Made by a program: the position numbers and the translations under genes. From Treponema sp. (lineage in GTDB: Bacteria > Spirochaetota > Spirochaetia > Treponematales > Treponemataceae), in the NCBI GenBank assembly GCA_017525605.1, contig JAFXSM010000013.1:62001-126000 (forward strand): a stretch of 64,000 nt of DNA, given 5' to 3'. The number at the start of each line of letters is the position of its first letter. The stretch's first letter is position 1. Below are positions 60,752 to 64,000 of this stretch, piece after piece. The notes under the pieces were generated by a model, which worked only from the letters and a program-made list of their open reading frames with translations, had not been told where the DNA came from and ran no database searches.

Positions 60752-61498
60752 ATGAAGGAGAAAGAGAATACATCTTTCAAAAAGCCGAATGAAACGCATA
60801 AGGGAAAACACTCCGCTAAGTCACAGAAAAACCTTATTGACGACGGGTTCAATGCAGAATTAGTTGAAACAGCAACATTCACAGGGCTGCTTGAAATTCC
60901 GCTTATCAAAAAACCAGATGAATTCATCATCCCTAAAGGCATGATTCCATACAATGAGCTTGACAAGTCTAAAAACTATGAAGAATTTGTCTGTTTCTAC
61001 GAACACGACATCCATTTCCGCGACATTTTAACAGCCACAAAAGAACAGATTGAATTTCTGAAAAAATTCAAAGGTGTAATCAGTCCGGACTGCTCACTTT
61101 ACTATGACATGCCTCTAGTTTTGCAGATGACAAATACTTATTTGAACCGCCAGATTGGTCATTATTTGCAAACACAAGGAATATATGTAATTCCAAACGT
61201 TCGCTGGGGAGACGAACGCAGCTACCTGCGCATAATTCCAGGCGAACGGCCGTTCGCCTTTTTGAGACTTGAAAAACATGGAATCTATTCAATCGGGACT
61301 TATGGTTGCTGCAAAACAGCTGAATACAAGCACCATCTGAAAGAAGGTTTGCGTTCATTCATCAATGAAATAGAGCCTGAAATCATTCTTGTATACGGAG
61401 CCATGTCGGATTCGATTTTTGGAGAGTTCAAAAATGACGTCCATTTCGTACATTTTGATGATTGGACTAAAGCACAACATTCACAGGGAGGCAAGTAA
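60752..61498 (+). CDS. DUF4417-domain protein
   Basis: A 248-residue soluble protein with a DUF4417-like domain, function unknown. The core is IPKGMIPYNELDKSKNYEEFVCFYEHD, FKGVISPDCSLYYDMPLVLQ, NVRWGDERSY, FAFLRLEKHGIYSIGTYGCCK and EPEIILVYGAMSDSIF. The first 30 residues are charged and probably disordered. I start at the ATG at 60752 because GGAGG stands 8 bases before it; the ATG at 60737 would put that site inside the gene. The EndoU-like gene starts one base after its stop, so the two are coupled. Confidence 0.75.
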   Translation: MKEKENTSFKKPNETHKGKHSAKSQKNLIDDGFNAELVETATFTGLLEIPLIKKPDEFIIPKGMIPYNELDKSKNYEEFVCFYEHDIHFRDILTATKEQIEFLKKFKGVISPDCSLYYDMPLVLQMTNTYLNRQIGHYLQTQGIYVIPNVRWGDERSYLRIIPGERPFAFLRLEKHGIYSIGTYGCCKTAEYKHHLKEGLRSFINEIEPEIILVYGAMSDSIFGEFKNDVHFVHFDDWTKAQHSQGGK

Positions 61499-61499
61499 A

Positions 61500-61982
61500 A
61501 TGGGTAGCGGAAGAAGCGGAATTTATTACACGACGCATGGAAGCCACATGATTCATCACATTGCATTGATTCATTCTCTTGAAGGCGAGTATACAATGCC
61601 TTCAAGACCGGGACAGTTGCCTAGATTAAAGAGTGGTGGACACGGACAAGATGCAATAGATTTCATGGATAAAAACGGCATAAAATACAACATAGTTAAA
61701 ACTTACAAAAATGGTGTTCGTGTTGGAAATGTTCCAAGCCACAAAAAAGGTTCGAAGGCAAAAGGAACAAATCAATCATGGTTTCCAAAATCCTGGGGAC
61801 AAAAAGAAGTTGTAAAAGCAGCAGAACATGTCTGTGGTCTAAAACAGAATGCTCATGCCAAAGACGGTCAGAAACTTTATGGTAAATACAAGGGTATTCT
61901 GGTCGTGGTGATAAAAACACATGGAAATGTTGCTACAGTTTTTCCTGACAGCAACCAATCTGATAAACATAGGAGAAGATAA
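61500..61982 (+). CDS. EndoU-family nuclease toxin, stand-alone form
   Basis: A 160-residue protein whose residues 45-150 match the bacterial EndoU nuclease domain. GGHG (His48), NGVRVGNVPSHKK (His81), SWFPKSWGQKEVVKAAEHV and the final GNVATVFPD are the family blocks, with two His plus a Lys as the usual active site. EndoU domains of contact-dependent and polymorphic toxins cut tRNA or other RNA. The N-terminal 40 residues (MGSGRSGIYYTTHGSH) carry no signal peptide, so it is not exported by itself. It follows the DUF4417 gene and precedes an acidic immunity candidate. Confidence 0.78.
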   Translation: MGSGRSGIYYTTHGSHMIHHIALIHSLEGEYTMPSRPGQLPRLKSGGHGQDAIDFMDKNGIKYNIVKTYKNGVRVGNVPSHKKGSKAKGTNQSWFPKSWGQKEVVKAAEHVCGLKQNAHAKDGQKLYGKYKGILVVVIKTHGNVATVFPDSNQSDKHRRR

Positions 61983-61984
61983 AA

Positions 61985-62431
61985 ATGAAAGAACTTATCG
62001 ATAAAGAACTTTCGAAAACAAAAGATTGTTTCACACAACAGGATGACGGTCTTGATGATGAAGCATACAATCGTCTTGAAAAAATGATTCTAGAAGAATT
62101 TAATGAAGAAGGATTTGTTACTACATTTCGTCATTTGCTAAAACTTAACAACAAAATTGGTCTTGAAGTTTATTGGCAACAAAATTTGTGGTGGGAACAT
62201 GCTGCCGATTTTGCGGCACAACATATAGCGGAAACAATAAATTTCATTAAAAATGATTGCTCTGCAGAGGAATTCATTTCATTGTCTGAAATATTTGATG
62301 ACATCACGGAAAAAACAAAAAGCAAAGAATTTGTCGATTGTATCGAGGAAGTTGCAAAGAAATTTCCTAAAGAATGTGAAAAGTATTATCTACAGGATAA
62401 TATAAAAAATTGCAAAATCATAATTGATTAG
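61985..62431 (+). CDS. Probable immunity protein to the EndoU-like toxin
   Basis: A 148-residue acidic, mostly helical protein with no signal peptide and no known family. The start follows an AGGAG site located in the last codons of the toxin gene, 2 bases after its stop, the normal place for an immunity gene. Composition is more AT-rich than that of the core genes, like the toxin. The protective role is inference from position, size and charge. Confidence 0.6.
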   Translation: MKELIDKELSKTKDCFTQQDDGLDDEAYNRLEKMILEEFNEEGFVTTFRHLLKLNNKIGLEVYWQQNLWWEHAADFAAQHIAETINFIKNDCSAEEFISLSEIFDDITEKTKSKEFVDCIEEVAKKFPKECEKYYLQDNIKNCKIIID

Positions 62432-62452
62432 CAAACTTCACACAAAAAGCGA

Positions 62453-62481
62453 AAACTCTACAGACAGGCTTTGTAGAGTTT
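62453..62481. terminator. Bidirectional terminator between the immunity candidate and the outer-membrane protein gene
   Basis: aaactctaca (62453-62462) and tgtagagttt (62472-62481) pair perfectly over 10 bases. It stands between two convergent genes. Confidence 0.7.
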
Positions 62482-62487
62482 CATCGC

Positions 62488-63123
62488 TTAAAACGTCAAT
62501 CCGACGCCTAAAGAAAGATTCTTGTTGAGACCGACGTAGCCGTACCAGTTCATTACGCAGTCAAGGCTGAGCTGGGAGAACACGCGGAAACTGTCGGAAA
62601 GGATGTATTCGACTCCGGCGGCGGCACGCAAATCCGCATTGAAGTGGGAATATGACTTCGTGTGCACCCACTCTTCGTTCTCGCTGGTGAAAAGCGAGTT
62701 GAAAAGGACTTCGACGACTTCAGAACCGAATGACTTGAGGAGATTTCCGTCCCTGTGCAGCATTCCGACCGCCCCCAAAAGATAAATTCCGACCGGTATC
62801 GCGGAAAAATCCTTGTAAAGTCCCATTCCCAAGAAAAGCTCCGGGTACGCCTTGAAATCAGAATACTTTGAAAGCTCGTTGAATTTCGGCTGCAAACCGA
62901 GCGACAAATAAAGGAAAGAATAGTCGAATCTAAAATGCCAGTCCGATTCGAATCCCCAGTTAAACTCATCGTTGATAAGAGGCGCGACGTGCATTATGAC
63001 AGCCGAGGCTGAAATTCCGTTTGAGGGAGTTTTGTCCTCGTATGCGAAAAGAGAAAAACTTAAAAAAAACAGAGCGGAAACGACAATGAGTTTCCTGCAG
63101 ATAAAATTTCCGAAAGTTCTCAT
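62488..63123 (-). CDS. Outer-membrane beta-barrel-like protein
   Basis: A 211-residue exported protein. The signal peptide is RKLIVVSALFFLSFSLFA with cutting after LFA. The mature part has alternating polar/aromatic beta strands (WHFRFDYSFLYLSLGLQP, FRVFSQLSLDCVMNWYGYVG) and ends with the C-terminal Phe of GVGLTF, the usual barrel-assembly signal. I start at the ATG at 63123; a longer frame reaches 63168 without a better start. Function unknown. It is not in an obvious operon. Confidence 0.75.
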   Translation of the reverse strand: MRTFGNFICRKLIVVSALFFLSFSLFAYEDKTPSNGISASAVIMHVAPLINDEFNWGFESDWHFRFDYSFLYLSLGLQPKFNELSKYSDFKAYPELFLGMGLYKDFSAIPVGIYLLGAVGMLHRDGNLLKSFGSEVVEVLFNSLFTSENEEWVHTKSYSHFNADLRAAAGVEYILSDSFRVFSQLSLDCVMNWYGYVGLNKNLSLGVGLTF

Positions 63124-63257
63124 ACACAGAATTATATCATGGAATCCATAAAAAACTTGATTTCGCATTGTTTCTATTCATAAAATGTTGAAAATTAGAG
63201 TGTTCTGAAAATCTAAATTATCGGACAAGTCTATTATCAGAGAATCAGGAGATTTTT

Positions 63258-63944
63258 ATGGAAGATTACAAGAAAGAATTCATCGACTTCATGGTTGAGT
63301 GCCAGGTGCTCAAATTCGGCTCGTTCACGCTCAAATCTGGAAGGCAGTCGCCGTTTTTCATGAACGCGGGCGCATACGTCACAGGAAGCCAGCTCAAGCG
63401 TCTCGGCGAATTTTATGCGAAGGCGATTCACGACAATTTCGGGGACGACATCGACGTTTTCTTCGGGCCTGCATATAAAGGAATTCCGCTTGCGGTCGTA
63501 ACTGCCGTGGCATATTCTTCGCTCTACGGAAAGGAAATCAAATACTGCTCGGACAGGAAAGAGGCGAAAGACCACGGAGCTGACAAAGGCGGTCTTCTCG
63601 GCTACAACATCAAGGACGGCGACCGCGTTGTAATAATCGAGGACGTGACAACTTCGGGAAAATCAATCGAAGAAACATACCCGAAAATCAAGGCGCAGGA
63701 GACGACACCGGGCGGAATCAAAATCGTCGGAGAAATCGTCTCGCTCAACAGAATGGAGAAAGCACCTGACTCGACGAAAGCCGCGCTCGACATGATTTCC
63801 GAAAAATACGGATTCCCAGCAAAAGCAATCGTCACGATGAACGACGTAATCGACGCGCTCTACACGAACGGCGACAAGAAAATCATCACCGACGAAATCA
63901 AGCGCGAAATCGACAAATACTACGAGGAATACGGCGCAAAATGA
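63258..63944 (+). CDS. pyrE: Orotate phosphoribosyltransferase
   Basis: Joins orotate to PRPP to make orotidine 5'-phosphate in pyrimidine synthesis. It has 228 residues. KFGSFTLKSGRQSPFFMNAG at the N-terminus, FFGPAYKGIPLAVVTAVA and the PRPP motif VVIIEDVTTSGKSIEETYP (acidic pair in ED) are diagnostic. AGGAG precedes the ATG. Other pyr genes are not in the window. A sequence similar to the palindromic element of 23.5 kb begins 12 bases downstream. Confidence 0.96.
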   Translation: MEDYKKEFIDFMVECQVLKFGSFTLKSGRQSPFFMNAGAYVTGSQLKRLGEFYAKAIHDNFGDDIDVFFGPAYKGIPLAVVTAVAYSSLYGKEIKYCSDRKEAKDHGADKGGLLGYNIKDGDRVVIIEDVTTSGKSIEETYPKIKAQETTPGGIKIVGEIVSLNRMEKAPDSTKAALDMISEKYGFPAKAIVTMNDVIDALYTNGDKKIITDEIKREIDKYYEEYGAK

Positions 63945-63952
63945 TTTCAGGC

Positions 63953-64000
63953 GAATGTCAAGTTATTGCGAGTTGTAGTACAAGTGAATAAGCTTTCGGC
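63953..64000. repeat. Possible left end of a second palindromic element copy
   Basis: gaatgtca-agttattgc and a later gtagt match parts of both arms of the element at 23499-23656 (which has gaatgtcgagtt on the left and, reversed, gtcgagttattgc on the right). The window ends before any second arm, so the call is tentative. Confidence 0.35.

Overview
The window looks like the chromosome of a host- or rumen-associated spirochaete of the Treponema type. This is inferred from gene content and protein style, not from a marker gene. It has pyruvate phosphate dikinase with glycolytic genes, an archaeal/fungal-type aspartate-semialdehyde dehydrogenase, FNT and SulP transporters, pectin-derived sugar hydrolysis, a spirochaete-looking conserved protein at 55.8-57.5 kb, and many short spirochaetal lipoproteins and membrane proteins. 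No rRNA, tRNA, CRISPR array or insertion sequence could be supported.

Core metabolism fills about 0-30 kb. On the minus strand lie tpiA, pgk, a lipoprotein plus a large membrane-anchored propeller protein, and gap. Next come a pseudouridine synthase, a DEDD exonuclease, a small (p)ppGpp synthetase and the lysine/diaminopimelate genes lysA, asd and dapA, interrupted by a chemotaxis receptor and two secreted proteins (SPOR and DUF2135-like). A nucleotidyltransferase, an FNT channel, ppdK with a good promoter, an aldo-keto reductase, deoD, a split chromate transporter, malQ and a SulP transporter follow. Together these suggest fermentation of carbohydrates with PPi-linked pyruvate/PEP exchange and formate movement.

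From about 30.9 to 45 kb the window is an accessory island, with AT-rich genes, toxin-antitoxin pairs and gene fragments. It holds BrnT/BrnA; an orphan XRE regulator; a secreted AHH-nuclease toxin with an immunity candidate, a glycine-zipper lipoprotein and a split MacB-type ABC transporter; an orphan RelB/DinJ antitoxin beside a beta-helix fragment; and a MATE pump behind a structured leader. A three-gene coiled-coil/membrane cassette follows, divergent from an XRE regulator with a two-site operator, then a zinc-finger-like remnant and HigB/HigA.

From 45 to 58.7 kb the content is mostly housekeeping and redox: an RtcB-PrfH ribosome-repair pair with a possible leader peptide, thioredoxin reductase, glutathione peroxidase, a diguanylate cyclase, argS, a GH88/105 hydrolase, a laccase-domain protein and leuB. 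A second accessory patch at 58.8-62.4 kb carries an Mrr-like/ImmA-IrrE fusion and a DUF4417-EndoU toxin-immunity cassette. The window ends with an outer-membrane protein and pyrE.

The best candidates for undescribed biology are the AHH toxin plus dedicated ABC transporter (31.9-37.7 kb), the XRE-controlled coiled-coil/membrane cassette (40.2-43.8 kb) and the DUF4417-EndoU cassette (60.7-62.4 kb). A long palindromic intergenic element near 23.5 kb may have a second copy starting at the right edge of the window.
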